Origin: Bacillus methanolicus
Lineage (GTDB): Bacteria; Bacillota; Bacilli; Bacillales; Cytobacillaceae
Reading direction: 5' to 3'
DNA: 64,000 nucleotides
Assembly: GCF_008764295.1 (NCBI RefSeq)
Contig: NZ_VTQX01000003.1
Span: forward strand, 1 to 64,000
Part shown: positions 18,038 through 27,202 of the stretch, piece after piece
How the letters are laid out: the number at the start of each line of letters is the position of its first letter
Numbering within the stretch: position 1 is the stretch's first letter
Program-made: the position numbers and the translations under genes
The notes under the pieces: model-generated
What the model was told of the DNA's origin: nothing
Database searches by the model: none
What the model saw: only the letters and a program-made list of their open reading frames with translations

Positions 18038-20179
18038 CTATTCACTTTTCACAAAGCTTCCCGTATTCATCCATTCGAATTGACGATGTCTAATCTGATA
18101 CAAAATCATCGGATCATAAAATTTTTCCGGATTCGATTTGAAGGTTTGCAATTCCTTTTCATACAGTTCTTTATCTTTCTCTAACTGCTCAACCGTATTT
18201 TGTAAATCGTTGATTGGATTGCTAAAAAACATGGAAATATCACGATCTAAAGAACGCTCAAAAATATCAAGTTGCTGCAAAAATCTTTTTGTAATCAATT
18301 TTGTTACTTCAGTGAAATCTTCATGTTCAATATGTTTTTTGTACTGTCCTGCTAAAAATCCTTTATTTTGGGATAAACCACCTAATAGTTTCCCTGCACT
18401 CTTTAGTAAAAATTGGGTTGGGCTAAACCGTAAAAAGAAATTCTCTTTTTCATAAGAGATGAAACTAGTCATCCGTTCCATGTCACGCTTCCAATCATTA
18501 AGGACTTGAAAATCACATTCCATCTGCAATCGTTCTTCCCCTAATAATTGGTTCAACCCGTCTGACATCTCATCCAAAAATTTCTTGCTTTCAATAAATT
18601 CTAATTCCGATTTCTTTACCCATCCTTGAAACTTCTTCTGGAACAATGGCTGTACTGTTTCGTATAAATATTGCTGAACTCGATCATTCATGGCCTCATT
18701 GATCTCAACATGTATGTTTTTGAAATCACTATTTTCAGTCACCAAGTCAGAGCAACTCTTTAAAATTTCTGGGATCTTTGACTCAATACTTTCTTTAATA
18801 TCCTCTTTATTAAGCGCAAATGATTTCTTAATAACCTTGTTCTTTGCAAATTTCAAATCATCTAGCTGATGGACTGCCCCGTTTAATTTTGAGAGGATTT
18901 CCTTATGCCAATTAATATTGGTTTGAAGCTGCTTCTTCTGCTCTTCTTTCTTTTCTAATAAAAGATCCAACAACTTTCTAATTAATTGTAACAATACTTC
19001 ATAACGTCCCACTTCGTTAAATTCTTGCAAAAACAATTTAACATCATCATCATTTTTGATTTTGATTGTTTCTCCATCCCATTTAAGGAGTTCGGACATA
19101 TTAATCGCTTCATCCTCACCCCAATTAATAATATCAAATAAAAGCTGTATACTCTCTTCCATAGACCTTATTGAAACAGGTTCACGACTTATGAAAGCTT
19201 CTGCATTTTCAACTAATCTCCTATCCAACGTTGTTGGAAAATAATCATTCCATGCTAAGATCCCGCCATTTACTAGCGGAGCATCTTCTATCTCAACAAC
19301 TCTTGCCCAATTTTTAAATAAATCTGGGATAAGATTTTCGATATCTTTAATTAAAAACTTACCATTTATTAAAGTAAAGAATACCTCACGGAAGAGCTTC
19401 TTCGTTTCCTGCCAGCGCTCCTCTTCACCGACTTCCATTTCGTTAAACATTTCGTTCAAACTTTGCACCCAATTTAAAAGCTTACCATCTTCCTCGTTTC
19501 TCTTCCATAAAGAGGAAAGTAATTGTTCAAAATGCGCTTGGCTAAATTCCTTTAAAAGCATTAAGCTTTCTTTAAAATATTCAGGTGGTAATTCTTTTGT
19601 ATGCCCTTCTACTACATAGGACTTTAAGACTGAAAACCACTGAACTGACTTTAATCTTTTTCCTTCTTGAACAGCTAACTCAACTGCACTTTTCCAATCT
19701 TGATTTTCCTCATAAAATCTTCGTGCTGTTTCCGTTACTTTCGGATAATCTGGATTAATCGAAACGACCCATTTTATAATATGATCGGCCTTCTCTAAAT
19801 TACCAAGTTTTGTATATAAGGAAAATAAGCGCAAACCTATTTCGGAATTTAAGACAAGAGACTCTGTCACAATCGATGTATAAAGCTTTTCACCTTCTGA
19901 ATAATAGCCTAATTGAACGTATGCATCCGCCATATTCTTTTTCGCCCATGAGTTCAATTCGTTATTCACATATTCCCATTTATAAATTGCAGCCTCAAAA
20001 TCCTTATAATGATAATAAAGCTCACCTTGTGCATAGCGGATATTCGATAGGTCTGCCTCATCTTTGCTCTGCTCGTCGGCAAAAAGCTCACCTAAAACTT
20101 CCACTGGATTCTCATATTTATCTTCACTCAGAAATTGCTCAAAATATTGTCTGTTTTTTAACATTTCTTCTAAACTCAT
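18038..20179 (-). CDS. Large TPR / coiled-coil protein of unknown function
   Basis: 713-714 aa. The first 250 residues read as TPR-like helical repeats (YAQGELYYHYKDFEAAIYKWEYV and following units). The rest is charged, helical and coiled-coil-like. The C-terminal third, with a short hydrophobic Gly-rich stretch (SAGKLLGGLSQNKGFLAG) and long heptad-like helices, resembles dynamin-like stalk regions, but no Walker A or GTPase motif is present. The ATG at 20179 has GGAGG 5 bp upstream; a longer frame to 20293 lacks one. Function is not assigned. Confidence 0.7.
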   Translation of the reverse strand: MSLEEMLKNRQYFEQFLSEDKYENPVEVLGELFADEQSKDEADLSNIRYAQGELYYHYKDFEAAIYKWEYVNNELNSWAKKNMADAYVQLGYYSEGEKLYTSIVTESLVLNSEIGLRLFSLYTKLGNLEKADHIIKWVVSINPDYPKVTETARRFYEENQDWKSAVELAVQEGKRLKSVQWFSVLKSYVVEGHTKELPPEYFKESLMLLKEFSQAHFEQLLSSLWKRNEEDGKLLNWVQSLNEMFNEMEVGEEERWQETKKLFREVFFTLINGKFLIKDIENLIPDLFKNWARVVEIEDAPLVNGGILAWNDYFPTTLDRRLVENAEAFISREPVSIRSMEESIQLLFDIINWGEDEAINMSELLKWDGETIKIKNDDDVKLFLQEFNEVGRYEVLLQLIRKLLDLLLEKKEEQKKQLQTNINWHKEILSKLNGAVHQLDDLKFAKNKVIKKSFALNKEDIKESIESKIPEILKSCSDLVTENSDFKNIHVEINEAMNDRVQQYLYETVQPLFQKKFQGWVKKSELEFIESKKFLDEMSDGLNQLLGEERLQMECDFQVLNDWKRDMERMTSFISYEKENFFLRFSPTQFLLKSAGKLLGGLSQNKGFLAGQYKKHIEHEDFTEVTKLITKRFLQQLDIFERSLDRDISMFFSNPINDLQNTVEQLEKDKELYEKELQTFKSNPEKFYDPMILYQIRHRQFEWMNTGSFVKSE

Positions 20180-20493
20180 AGCATCCTCCGAAGAATGTAT
20201 TTTTAAAGCGAAGTCGATTACCATCGACGTTTTTTTACTATTCCTTACTCTACCATGATAATTTAGCAAAGGACTATATGAGAAAAGTAACAATCTTACG
20301 CCCCGCTTCTTAAAAGACTATGGGACGATCTGCTCTGTCTACAAAAAGTTAATTGCCAAAAGTACTTAGCATGGTACAGCCTTTACGGTTCTGGAACTTT
20401 CTACCTCCACTTTATAAATATTGGCTCCTTTATGACTATATGTCGGGTCATTTGTCATATTTCTATTGAAAATGAAACTTTTTTTATCAAATT

Positions 20494-20520
20494 AAGAACA
20501 AATGTCACTACTTTGTTCTT
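20494..20520. promoter_or_regulatory. Inverted repeat upstream of the SleB-like gene
   Basis: AAGAACAAA and its exact complement TTTGTTCTT are separated by 9 bp, giving an 18-bp centre-to-centre spacing, immediately before an A-run and a ribosome binding site. It may be an operator or a 5'-UTR hairpin. Confidence 0.45.
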
Positions 20521-20538
20521 AAAAAAGGAGGACAGATT

Positions 20539-20577
20539 ATGTTAAGGTTATTCCATTGCAAAATAACAAGGAGGTAG
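20539..20577 (+). CDS. Putative 12-codon leader peptide before the SleB-like gene
   Basis: An ATG follows AAAGGAGG by 7 bp and opens a 12-codon frame (MLRLFHCKITRR) that stops with TAG at 20575-20577. The last two Arg codons (AGG AGG) form the ribosome binding site of the next gene, whose ATG is 4 bp after the stop. This arrangement would make translation of the leader open or occlude the downstream site. No database support is claimed. Confidence 0.3.
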   Translation: MLRLFHCKITRR

Positions 20578-20581
20578 CAGC

Positions 20582-21172
20582 ATGAATTCAATTATAAAAA
20601 GACTAGTAACAACAAGTGTTGCTACTATCGTATTTTTAACAATACACAGTGGCATCACTTTTGCAGAAGAGCAAGATGAAAACAAATTAGATATATTAAG
20701 CGAGGGACAATTGGACAATCAAAATGATTTTCCCTTTTCAGCTATAGAAAACCCTGATAAACTAATTAATGAAGGGATATTAAAAGAGACACCCGGATAT
20801 GAGATTTCATCAAAAGAAAAAGACTTGCTGGCTCGTTTAGTTGAAGCTGAAGCGAAGGGTGAATCGTTTGCAGGAAAGGTTGCTGTCGCTACAGTTGTAC
20901 TAAATCGAGTCGATTCAAATCAATTTCCGAACAGCATTACGAATGTCATTTATGAAAAGGTTGGCAATGCTTATGCTTTTTCTCCTGTTCAGAATGGAGA
21001 AATTAATAAACAAGCATCAGAAGAAGCGACTCAAGCGGTTGAAGAAGCATTAAAGAGCCCAGACCGTTTAAATAATGCGATCTATTTTTACAATCCAGAA
21101 ATTGCAACAGATGATTGGATTCGTTCACGTCAAATTGTCAAAAAGATTGATAACCATGTTTTCGCAATCTAA
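20582..21172 (+). CDS. SleB/CwlJ-type cell wall hydrolase, secreted
   Basis: 196 aa with a signal peptide cut probably after ITFAEE (residue about 28). The Hydrolase_2 domain occupies residues 80-196: LLARLVEAEAKGESFAGKVAVATVVLNRV contains the catalytic Glu (EAEAKGE) seen in SleB lytic transglycosylases, followed by FPNSITNVIYE and NAIYFYNPE. It lacks the N-terminal peptidoglycan-binding domain of SleB, so it resembles the short vegetative members such as YkvT. A role in peptidoglycan turnover or spore cortex lysis is inferred. Confidence 0.85.
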   Translation: MNSIIKRLVTTSVATIVFLTIHSGITFAEEQDENKLDILSEGQLDNQNDFPFSAIENPDKLINEGILKETPGYEISSKEKDLLARLVEAEAKGESFAGKVAVATVVLNRVDSNQFPNSITNVIYEKVGNAYAFSPVQNGEINKQASEEATQAVEEALKSPDRLNNAIYFYNPEIATDDWIRSRQIVKKIDNHVFAI

Positions 21173-21262
21173 ATAGGTTTAAAAAAGGCGGTTCATCGGA
21201 AAGTTCTGAATCGACTAAAATGCTTTACTTCCAGAGGTCATTTCAAAAAACGAGGGTTAATC

Positions 21263-22051
21263 ATGCATAGACTTACTAATCAAATTTTTGTCTACTTAGG
21301 ATTTCTTGCTTCCATATTTTTAGGGATCTTTTTTTTAGAAACTGTCCCATTTTTTATCACAATGTTGATTGTGATGGCTGTAATGGGCGTGATTACAATG
21401 CTTGTGCGCACGATGTATTCCTTTGCCATCCTGATTACTTTTATCCTCATTATTGCTTTTTACAATGTGGGAATTTCTTGGTTTATGCAGTGGGATATGA
21501 AACAACAGGGAGTTAATATTGGCACGCAATCGCTATTCTCATTCGCGGCCTTGATGGCCTGGATGAGTGGTTATGCGATCCAAAAAAACCAAGAAACACT
21601 GATTTCACTAAATACCGAACTGGCTTTATTAAGAAAGTATGAAGAATATACAGGATTGCTCACTTTTAATGAATTTATTGAGCAAGCACAGATTCTTTTT
21701 ACTGGAATGAAGCGAAGAAAGGAACATGGCTTTCTCGTTTATATTGGTATTAAAGAGAACACTCCTTTTAAACAAAGAATTTTAAAAGAAAAATTAACAT
21801 CTGTGCTGCTGACCTCTATTCGCACAAAATTTGATTTGGTGGGCCAGCTCACCCCTGTAAAACTAATCCTTTTTTTAAACAATACAACTGAAGACGGAGT
21901 TGAAATTGTTATAAATCGAATTAAAGAAAATCTCCAACAAGAAAACCTTGAAGATGGGGAATTCAGCTTTACTGTAGAGGCTGTTGCAGATTTATGGGAA
22001 GTGGTCATCCAGCGTATTCAATTACGACAAACTGAGGAGGATGCACCATGA
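21263..22051 (+). CDS. Membrane protein with degenerate GGDEF domain (YdaK-like)
   Basis: 262 aa. Residues 1-110 hold about four to five membrane helices. The cytoplasmic part starts with EEYTGLLTFNEFIEQAQILF, which mirrors the D-x-LTGLLNR-x-F opening of GGDEF domains, but no GG(D/E)EF active site is present. In B. subtilis YdaK, a degenerate GGDEF protein, binds c-di-GMP and works with the glycosyltransferase YdaM in exopolysaccharide production. Here the stop overlaps the start of such a glycosyltransferase (ATGA), so the same partnership is inferred. Confidence 0.72.
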   Translation: MHRLTNQIFVYLGFLASIFLGIFFLETVPFFITMLIVMAVMGVITMLVRTMYSFAILITFILIIAFYNVGISWFMQWDMKQQGVNIGTQSLFSFAALMAWMSGYAIQKNQETLISLNTELALLRKYEEYTGLLTFNEFIEQAQILFTGMKRRKEHGFLVYIGIKENTPFKQRILKEKLTSVLLTSIRTKFDLVGQLTPVKLILFLNNTTEDGVEIVINRIKENLQQENLEDGEFSFTVEAVADLWEVVIQRIQLRQTEEDAP

Positions 22052-23277
22052 CCATAACATTGACGATCATTTCTATTTGTTTCTGGGTACTATTAGCGTA
22101 TTATTCGCTCTTAACAATTGCAGGAGTTGTTTTTCGTAGACAAAAGAAAACCTATGCACAGCTAGATCACTATCCAAGTGTTGCCGTTCTGATTCCTGCA
22201 CATAATGAAGGAGTCGTTATCGCTGATACCTTATTTGCAATGACCAAAATTCAGTATCCAGGAGAACTAAAAATTTATCTTCTTAATGATAATTCAAAGG
22301 ATGATACTGGTGAAATTGCCGACTACTATGCATCCAAATATAATCATATTTATCATATTCATGTACCTCCGCAGACACCGAGTGGAAAATCGCGTGTTTT
22401 AAATTATGGTTTAGAAGTAACGCAATCGGATTATATTTGCGTTTACGATGCGGATAATCAGCCTGAGCCTAAAGCACTGCTCATGCTCGTTGAAGCAGCT
22501 GAGGGAACTGCACATGCTGTAGGGGCAGTCGGCTACGTAAAAAATATCAATGAAAAAGCCAATATGCTGACAAGAATGATTTCCTTGGAATTCTCCGTCT
22601 TTCAATTGACAATGCAAGCTGGACGCTGGAAATTATTTCGGCTCGGTTCGCTAACAGGAACGAATATGCTTGTCAAACGCTCAGCTCTCCTTGAAGCTGG
22701 AGGTTATGATCCGAAGGCCCTGGCGGAAGATGCAGACTTGACCCTCTCCCTTACCGAAAAAGGAGGGCTGCTTCCTATTGTTCCCGAAGCGAAAACATGG
22801 GAGCAGGAACCAGAAACAATTCGTGTATGGATTAAGCAACGGACGCGCTGGATGCAAGGGAATTTATATTTAATTGAGAAAACATTGAGAAATCGAATTT
22901 ATTTTAAAGGAAAAAACTTTATTCACTCTATCCAATTACTAGCTGTTTATATTGGCTTTGCATTCTTTCTTATCGTTTCAGACATTTGGTTTATTCTTGG
23001 ACTTTTTGGTGCAGTTGAAACTACAGCAGCTATTCCATTGCTGGTTCTCTGGTTTGAGTCCTGGCTCATTTATTTCATTCAACTCATTTCATCACAAATC
23101 ATGGATAAAAAGATACGATTTGTAGATTTGCTTACATCCTTTCTCATGTATTTCACTTATGCACAGCTTTGGCTCATCCTTTTAATTCGAGGCGTTTATT
23201 ATCAAATTAAACTAAAGCGTTCTGATGACGATCCAATTTGGGATAAAACAGAACGTTTTCGAAACATGCCTAAATAA
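22048..23277 (+). CDS. Processive family 2 glycosyltransferase (YdaM/IcaA-like)
   Basis: 409-aa membrane glycosyltransferase that likely polymerises an exopolysaccharide. Motifs of processive GT2 enzymes are all present: VLIPAHNEG near residue 50, the DxD motif in VYDADNQPEP near 133, EDADLTLSL near 230 and the (K/Q)QRTRWMQGN motif near 265. One membrane helix lies at the N-terminus and three at the C-terminus. It is translationally coupled to the upstream degenerate GGDEF protein. No BcsB- or deacetylase-like partner is visible in the window. Confidence 0.88.
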   Translation: MTITLTIISICFWVLLAYYSLLTIAGVVFRRQKKTYAQLDHYPSVAVLIPAHNEGVVIADTLFAMTKIQYPGELKIYLLNDNSKDDTGEIADYYASKYNHIYHIHVPPQTPSGKSRVLNYGLEVTQSDYICVYDADNQPEPKALLMLVEAAEGTAHAVGAVGYVKNINEKANMLTRMISLEFSVFQLTMQAGRWKLFRLGSLTGTNMLVKRSALLEAGGYDPKALAEDADLTLSLTEKGGLLPIVPEAKTWEQEPETIRVWIKQRTRWMQGNLYLIEKTLRNRIYFKGKNFIHSIQLLAVYIGFAFFLIVSDIWFILGLFGAVETTAAIPLLVLWFESWLIYFIQLISSQIMDKKIRFVDLLTSFLMYFTYAQLWLILLIRGVYYQIKLKRSDDDPIWDKTERFRNMPK

Positions 23278-23434
23278 ATGTTGCGCAGCTTTGAATAATG
23301 GAGGAAAGACCTTGATTCGAAGCTGCTCACCTCTTACGATAGCCCTTTTTCAATTCTTCATGGTTTTTCTCATAAACATCTCTTCTTCCCTATGATATGA
23401 TAGAATTGACTAGTTTTATATGAGGAGAATATTC

Positions 23435-24331
23435 ATGTTAAAAAAGCTGCACGATTTATATGCTCGATCGATCTTATCCTCTACTACTCCTGACTTCCAT
23501 GAATATGAGCATTATTACTGGTTTCATTCTGATATTGAAAGCAACTGGTTAGGAATTCCGAAAAATGAGCTTGCTCATAGAGAATTATCAATCTTAAAAA
23601 CGTTGTATCATCTATATGATCCTAGTTTACGCCCGACTCTACAGCAAAGCTGGTATGATTTTTTATTTTCAAACGGAGAAATCCCCTATCAAACAAGCAA
23701 TGAGCCGATACGATTGATCCATTTTAAAATGAAGAAAATGGATTGGGAAAAGGAAGATCTAGAATCTACCTTAAAAAACTTTTTTATTTCAAATATTTCC
23801 ATCGTTTGGATAGATGAACTTGAAGGAGTGATTCTTGAAAAGCAAGGAGATCATAGTTTAACGAAAAGCAACTTGAGCTCGCTGCTTTCAAATTTAGAAT
23901 CTGATCTATTTATCCAAATGTCCATTTACGTTGGCAAACAACACGAGGTCGATACTGCTCTTCCTAGCCATTTCTTAAAAGAACGAAAATGGTTCAAAGA
24001 AGGACTTCATGCTCTCCCGTCTGAACGAATTTTCAATTTTGAAAAAGTTTTTCCTTTTATCTTAGTTGAGCAAATGTCTCAAGAGCTCAAACAAAATCTT
24101 TTAGCGAATTTCACCCTTATCCATGAAGAGCGTGAGCTTTTAAAAACGATTCGGATCTTTATCGAGTCCAGCTTTAACGTTTCCCTCACAGCCAAAAAAA
24201 TGTACATTCATCGCAATACTCTCCAATATCGAATTGAACGCTTTACGGAAAAAACAGGGATAAACTTAAAAGACTATCATCAAGTCTCAACAGTCTATTT
24301 TGCTTGTTTGCTCTTTGATCTAGATGAATAA
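23435..24331 (+). CDS. PucR/CdaR-family C-terminal HTH regulator
   Basis: 298 aa. The last 60 residues (LLKTIRIFIESSFNVSLTAKKMYIHRNTLQYRIERFTEKTG) are the PucR-type HTH_30 domain found in regulators of purine, sugar-acid and other catabolic genes. The N-terminal 230 residues show no known sensor domain. The ATG at 23435 is preferred; an ATG at 23420 lies inside the ribosome binding site (TGAGGAGAA). It is alone, with its own terminator. Target is unknown. Confidence 0.8.
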   Translation: MLKKLHDLYARSILSSTTPDFHEYEHYYWFHSDIESNWLGIPKNELAHRELSILKTLYHLYDPSLRPTLQQSWYDFLFSNGEIPYQTSNEPIRLIHFKMKKMDWEKEDLESTLKNFFISNISIVWIDELEGVILEKQGDHSLTKSNLSSLLSNLESDLFIQMSIYVGKQHEVDTALPSHFLKERKWFKEGLHALPSERIFNFEKVFPFILVEQMSQELKQNLLANFTLIHEERELLKTIRIFIESSFNVSLTAKKMYIHRNTLQYRIERFTEKTGINLKDYHQVSTVYFACLLFDLDE

Positions 24332-24342
24332 GAAGTAAACAC

Positions 24343-24379
24343 CGCCACGTTGCTTCCTTTTTTTACGTGGCGTTTTTTT
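24343..24379 (+). terminator. Rho-independent terminator of the PucR-type gene
   Basis: Stem CGCCACGT / ACGTGGCG followed by seven T. Confidence 0.88.
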
Positions 24380-24679
24380 GTTGTTGGATGTATTTAGTAA
24401 GATATTTATGAACATTATTCTAATGCATACGACTTGGACGCCTTTAGCTTGTATATTTTGGGAAGCAGATAAATGAAGATATAACTTTTTCATCGTTTTC
24501 GCTTGTTTTTATTATGTCTAAGTATTTCCTCCTTAAGCAGGCGAAATTACTTTTAACCTATGAATTATGAGTCTTTAACTTGATGTAATTAAATTTATTC
24601 ATTAAAAAATAGCAAACGAGGGCAACAGTTTCCTTCTTTGAAGCATGGCTTTTCCCTAAAAATAGGTGTTTGAATTAAT

Positions 24680-24707
24680 ACAAACTCGTCACTCCTTTCA
24701 TATTGTA
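24680..24707 (+). promoter_or_regulatory. Candidate sigma-K promoter of the coat protein gene
   Basis: CATATTGTA at 24699-24707 matches the sigma-K -10 CATAnnnTA, with AC 17 bp upstream as the minimal -35. Location 34 bp before the coat protein ATG fits mother-cell expression. The rest of the 24380-24740 gap shows nothing recognisable. Confidence 0.5.
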
Positions 24708-24740
24708 TTAGTGAATCATTAAACGAAAGGGGAATAAATC

Positions 24741-25121
24741 ATGCATTGTAAACAACCATCTCAAGTATTACCCGCGATTGTACACCCAACTAAATGTTGC
24801 ACAACACATTCTTTTAATAACGTTGTACAACCGCATATTCATCCATCTCACACAACACACGTAAATCATACTAATATTCAGAACCAACACTATTTTCCTC
24901 ATACTCAATCTGCAGTAAATCAAGTAACTTCTACAAACATGAATATGGGACCAGGACCTAGTGTTGCTGGGGCATTCTCGCCTGCTCCAGGGCCAATGCT
25001 CGGACAAGTAGCGGGTGCCTATTCACCAGGATCAGCCCCTGGTCAAGTAGCAGGTGCATTTGCTCCAAACATGCCTGCTCCTGGATCACCAGGATTCCGT
25101 AAACCAGGATTTGGGCGTTAA
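24741..25121 (+). CDS. CotD-like spore coat protein
   Basis: 126 aa. The opening MHCKQPSQVLPAIVHPTKCC followed by His-rich and Asn-rich sequence (VQPHIHPSHTTHVNHTNIQN) is typical of CotD-family inner coat proteins. The C-terminal half is a Gly/Pro/Ala repeat region with recurring GQVAGA(F/Y) units. Ribosome binding site AAAGGGGA is 8 bp before the ATG. Expression in the mother cell late in sporulation is expected and fits the promoter at 24680-24707. Confidence 0.85.
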   Translation: MHCKQPSQVLPAIVHPTKCCTTHSFNNVVQPHIHPSHTTHVNHTNIQNQHYFPHTQSAVNQVTSTNMNMGPGPSVAGAFSPAPGPMLGQVAGAYSPGSAPGQVAGAFAPNMPAPGSPGFRKPGFGR

Positions 25122-25145
25122 AATTTGCTAAACCACTCCCAATCT

Positions 25146-25178
25146 AGAAGACCTCACCAAAAATTGGTGGGGTCTTCT
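25146..25178 (+). terminator. Stem-loop terminator of the cotD-like gene
   Basis: A 13-bp stem (AGAAGACCTCACC with one mismatch) lies 24 bp after the stop codon. The T-tract is weak. Confidence 0.65.
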
Positions 25179-25267
25179 GATTAAAGAGATACTTACAAAC
25201 CATTCAGACTTGAAGATTGACGTATGCTCAACAGTTTTATAATATATGAAGTGGAATCATGACCATA

Positions 25268-25301
25268 AGAGGTTCATAGCGTCACCCTCTATAAAAAACT
25301 A
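25268..25301 (+). promoter_or_regulatory. PreQ1-I riboswitch
   Basis: The 34-nt AGAGGTTC...ACCCTCTATAAAAAACTA matches the preQ1 class I aptamer: a 5-bp stem, the C-containing loop and the A-rich 3' tail that forms the H-type pseudoknot. It sits 64 bp before queF and just before an intrinsic terminator, so preQ1 binding should cause premature termination. Confidence 0.93.
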
Positions 25302-25318
25302 TGGATACATGATACTTT

Positions 25319-25350
25319 CCATGTCCATAATGGACATGGTTTTATTTTTT
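25319..25350 (+). terminator. Expression-platform terminator of the preQ1 riboswitch
   Basis: Stem CCATGTCC / GGACATGG followed by TTTTATTTTTT, placed between the aptamer and queF. Confidence 0.9.
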
Positions 25351-25364
25351 ATTAGGAGGATTTT

Positions 25365-25868
25365 ATGATGTCAGGTCGAAATAAGGAACAAGGTTTAGAT
25401 GACTTAACGTTACTCGGAAATCAGCATACAAACTATTCATTTAATTATGCACCAGAGGTTTTAGAATCAGTAGATAATCTTCATTCCGAACGGGATTATT
25501 TCGTGAAATTCAACTGTCCTGAATTCACAAGTCTATGCCCTATCACATCACAGCCAGATTTTGCAACGATGTATATAAGCTATATTCCAGATAAAAAAAT
25601 TGTCGAGAGCAAATCGTTAAAGCTTTATTTATTTAGCTTCAGGAACCATGGAGATTTTCATGAAGACTGCGTCAACATCATCATGAATGATTTAATTAAC
25701 TTACTTGATCCTCGCTATATTGAGGTTTGGGGAAAATTCACGCCTCGTGGAGGAATTTCCATTGATCCATGGTGCAACTATGGAAAGCCTGGAACGAAAT
25801 ATGAGGAAATGGCTAACTTCCGTTTAATGAACCACGATTTATATCCGGAGAAAATTGATAATCGTTAA
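25365..25868 (+). CDS. queF: NADPH-dependent 7-cyano-7-deazaguanine reductase
   Basis: 167-aa cytoplasmic enzyme that reduces the nitrile of preQ0 to preQ1 in queuosine synthesis. It belongs to the short unimodular QueF type. The catalytic Cys is in [17 protein letters not shown] near residue 62, the QueF motif [22 protein letters not shown] follows, and the C-terminal [12 protein letters not shown] segment is conserved. Two ATG codons in tandem open the gene behind AGGAGGA. Regulation by the upstream preQ1 riboswitch is clear. The other queuosine genes are not in the window. Confidence 0.97.
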   Translation: MMSGRNKEQGLDDLTLLGNQHTNYSFNYAPEVLESVDNLHSERDYFVKFNCPEFTSLCPITSQPDFATMYISYIPDKKIVESKSLKLYLFSFRNHGDFHEDCVNIIMNDLINLLDPRYIEVWGKFTPRGGISIDPWCNYGKPGTKYEEMANFRLMNHDLYPEKIDNR

Positions 25869-25878
25869 TTTGCGAATG

Positions 25879-25908
25879 AGGTCTTGATCTATAATCAAGG
25901 CCTTTTTT
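25879..25908 (+). terminator. Rho-independent terminator of queF
   Basis: Stem AGGTCTTGAT / ATCAAGGCCT followed by six T. The following 310 bp to 26218 shows no gene or known element. Confidence 0.85.
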
Positions 25909-26218
25909 AATCATTGGCTTTGTTAAACAACATGGCTCTTTAAACGATTTTGGGCTCATTTCATATTCAGGCATCTTTCAGTTGGTAATTTTTTAAAATT
26001 GAATTTAGTGGTTCGTAATAACTTGATATGGCTCCTCTGACTTTTGAGCATCATGCCGTCCCTCCATTAGACCATATTAAGAAATACTTTCACATAGTTC
26101 TAAATCGACGCTTTCTTTTTGTTTCAACATATCGGTATTAATGAAGCCAAACCGACTGATTGCCAATTTTATTCAGCAAGGCTTTATGTTAAAATACGTT
26201 TAAAAAGGAGTGAGAAGA

Positions 26219-27202
26219 TTGTATGTAAAAGAACTTTCAAAACCGGTTAAAATAAGCGTCCTTGAAGTATTGTTAAAGAGACTTGTTGATCATCACCCGA
26301 AACAATCAGAAATTGAAAGAGATTTGACACTACTTGTAGCTGGCTACAAAGGGGAAAAAGCTGTATCCTATTATTTAAATTTTCTTCCTAAAAAAGACTA
26401 TTATATTTTTCACTCATTACGGCTTCCAAATAATGGTCATTATTTTCAAATGGATTATTTACTCCTCACAACCCGCTTCGCCCTCATCCTCGAATGCAAA
26501 AATTTTTTCGGTACTCTCTTTTTCGATCAATCTTTCCATCAGTTAATCCGTACAGTCAACGACAAAGAAGAAGGCTTTCATGATCCTCTTTCTCAAGTAA
26601 AATGGCATCAGCACCAGCTTCAAAATTTATTCCACACTTGGCGCTGTCCTCTTCCCATCGAGTATTTCGTCGTCATTGGCAACCCTTCAACTATTGTTAA
26701 AACGAACCCTCAAAATAGACATGCTCTTACCAAAGTTGTTCATGGGCATCGATTGTTAAATAACATCCAAGAGATCGAACGAAAATTTCAGAAAGAAGTA
26801 TACGATGTTAAAAAAATACGCAAATTATCGAAATTACTGGTGAAGCAACATACTCCCGAGACTTTTGATCCCATACAAAAATATGGATTGACTTACGAAG
26901 ACATTTTGACCGGAGTAAAATGTCCAGAATGCGGACAAGTTGGCATGATTTATAATCATGGAAGCTGGAAGTGCCAGCAGTGTCAAATAAAAAAGAAAGA
27001 TGCCCATGCAGAATCGCTAAAAGATTACGCATTACTTATTAGCCCTACGATTACAAATCAGGAATTTAGGCGTTTTTTCCACGTTACATGTCCTGATGTA
27101 GCCAACTATTTGCTAAAGAAGCTTCAACTGTCCCATTCAGGAGGTACAAAAAATCGTGTGTACTATTTGAACGAAGGTGAATTCTGGAAAAATCAGAATT
27201 AA
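26219..27202 (+). CDS. NERD-domain protein with zinc ribbon
   Basis: 327 aa. Residues 35-150 form a nuclease-related (NERD) domain: GYKGEKAVSYYL, then QMDYLLLTTRFALILECKNFFG with the D ... ExK arrangement of PD-(D/E)XK-like folds. A zinc ribbon follows (KCPECGQVGMIYNHGSWKCQQC, near 238). The C-terminal part may be a small helical domain. NERD proteins are thought to act on DNA, but activity is unproven. The TTG at 26219 is preferred for its spacing from AAGGAG; GTG at 26210 overlaps that site. The 3' end overlaps the first copy of the palindrome array. Confidence 0.8.
   Translation: MYVKELSKPVKISVLEVLLKRLVDHHPKQSEIERDLTLLVAGYKGEKAVSYYLNFLPKKDYYIFHSLRLPNNGHYFQMDYLLLTTRFALILECKNFFGTLFFDQSFHQLIRTVNDKEEGFHDPLSQVKWHQHQLQNLFHTWRCPLPIEYFVVIGNPSTIVKTNPQNRHALTKVVHGHRLLNNIQEIERKFQKEVYDVKKIRKLSKLLVKQHTPETFDPIQKYGLTYEDILTGVKCPECGQVGMIYNHGSWKCQQCQIKKKDAHAESLKDYALLISPTITNQEFRRFFHVTCPDVANYLLKKLQLSHSGGTKNRVYYLNEGEFWKNQN

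Noticed and set aside
17959..18093. 44-codon GTG frame after the PlcR-like pair, considered as a papR-like peptide gene
   Set aside because: It runs through a bidirectional terminator and into the antisense of the next gene, and has no signal peptide.
20180..20293. Upstream extension of the large TPR protein
   Set aside because: GGAGG sits 5 bp before the ATG at 20179; the extension has no such site and is not family-like.
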